The translations under genes and the position numbers were made by a program. Positions 5,167 through 5,279 of a stretch of 5,279 nt of DNA are shown here, piece after piece. The first letter of the stretch is position 1, and every line of letters begins with the position of its first letter. The notes under the pieces were generated by a model. It was not told the origin of the DNA. It worked only from the letters and a program-made list of their open reading frames with translations, and made no database searches. Origin of the DNA: JBBQKF01 sp038326615 (lineage in GTDB: Bacteria; Bacillota; Clostridia; Saccharofermentanales; UBA5734); contig JBBQKF010000157.1 of NCBI GenBank assembly GCA_038326615.1, positions 1 through 5,279 of the forward strand. Reading direction: 5' to 3'.

Positions 5167-5279
5167 ATGAAAAACACATTGAAGAAAATCGGGACATTCC
5201 TAAAGAGTGAAAAAGGACAAGGAATGGTTGAGTATGGATTGATCATCGCACTTGTTGCAATCGTAGTAATCGCAGCTAT
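5167..5279 (+). CDS. Flp-family (type IVb) pilin precursor, 3' end cut off by window
   Basis: Only the first 37 codons are inside the window. The peptide begins with a basic leader (K2, K6, K7, K13, K16) and then EKGQGMVEYGLIIALVAIV (15-33), the class IVb prepilin signature. Cleavage is expected after G17, giving mature Q18 with E22 at +5 and Y23 at +6, followed by the hydrophobic assembly helix. After processing by the upstream peptidase it should be the main subunit of a Flp/Tad pilus used for surface attachment. The start is supported by AAGGGGG (5152-5158), 8 bases upstream. Flp pilins are usually about 50-70 residues, so roughly half is missing. It is probably read from the riboswitch promoter through the peptidase gene, unless an unseen promoter lies in the leader. 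Confidence 0.93.
   Translation, partial: MKNTLKKIGTFLKSEKGQGMVEYGLIIALVAIVVIAA

Overview
The window looks like chromosomal DNA from an AT-rich, low-GC bacterium of the Bacillota (Firmicutes) type. The grounds are strong purine-rich ribosome binding sites, sigma-70/SigA-like promoters with 17-base spacers, tRNA genes with encoded CCA, and an alanyl-tRNA synthetase with the extra cysteine cluster I associate with clostridial or negativicute-like enzymes. A c-di-GMP-I riboswitch ahead of pilus genes also fits a Clostridia or Negativicutes member. The genus cannot be fixed by eye.

Left part (1-630, minus strand): two single-gene tRNA units, tRNA-Arg(CCT) and tRNA-Val(GAC), each with its own promoter. 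The Val gene also has a clear intrinsic terminator. Between them lies a gene-free AT-rich stretch with a degenerate 11-bp tandem repeat (about eight units, 286-372). The tRNA-Val gene has an unusual T-loop with C at position 55.

Middle (697-3839, plus strand): a probable two-gene operon of alaS (alanyl-tRNA synthetase, 885 aa, full length) and a small HIT-family nucleotide-binding protein, 27 bases apart. The alaS leader is short, has no T-box, and carries a perfect 8-bp hairpin. No intrinsic terminator is visible after the HIT gene.

Right part (3971-5279, plus strand): the start of a Flp/Tad-type (type IVb) pilus locus under apparent second-messenger control. A strong promoter is followed by a c-di-GMP-I (GEMM-I) aptamer, a spacer hairpin and an intrinsic terminator. 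After these come an A24-family prepilin peptidase (226 aa) and, 212 bases later behind a very purine-rich leader, a Flp pilin precursor cut off by the window end. The peptidase is the expected processing enzyme for that pilin, which has the G|QGMVEY cleavage motif. The left arm of the terminator is complementary over 11 base pairs to the 5' strand of the aptamer, including its conserved GGCA. This suggests a concrete switch in which c-di-GMP binding frees the terminator arm and turns the pilus genes off. This control region is the most interesting part of the window.
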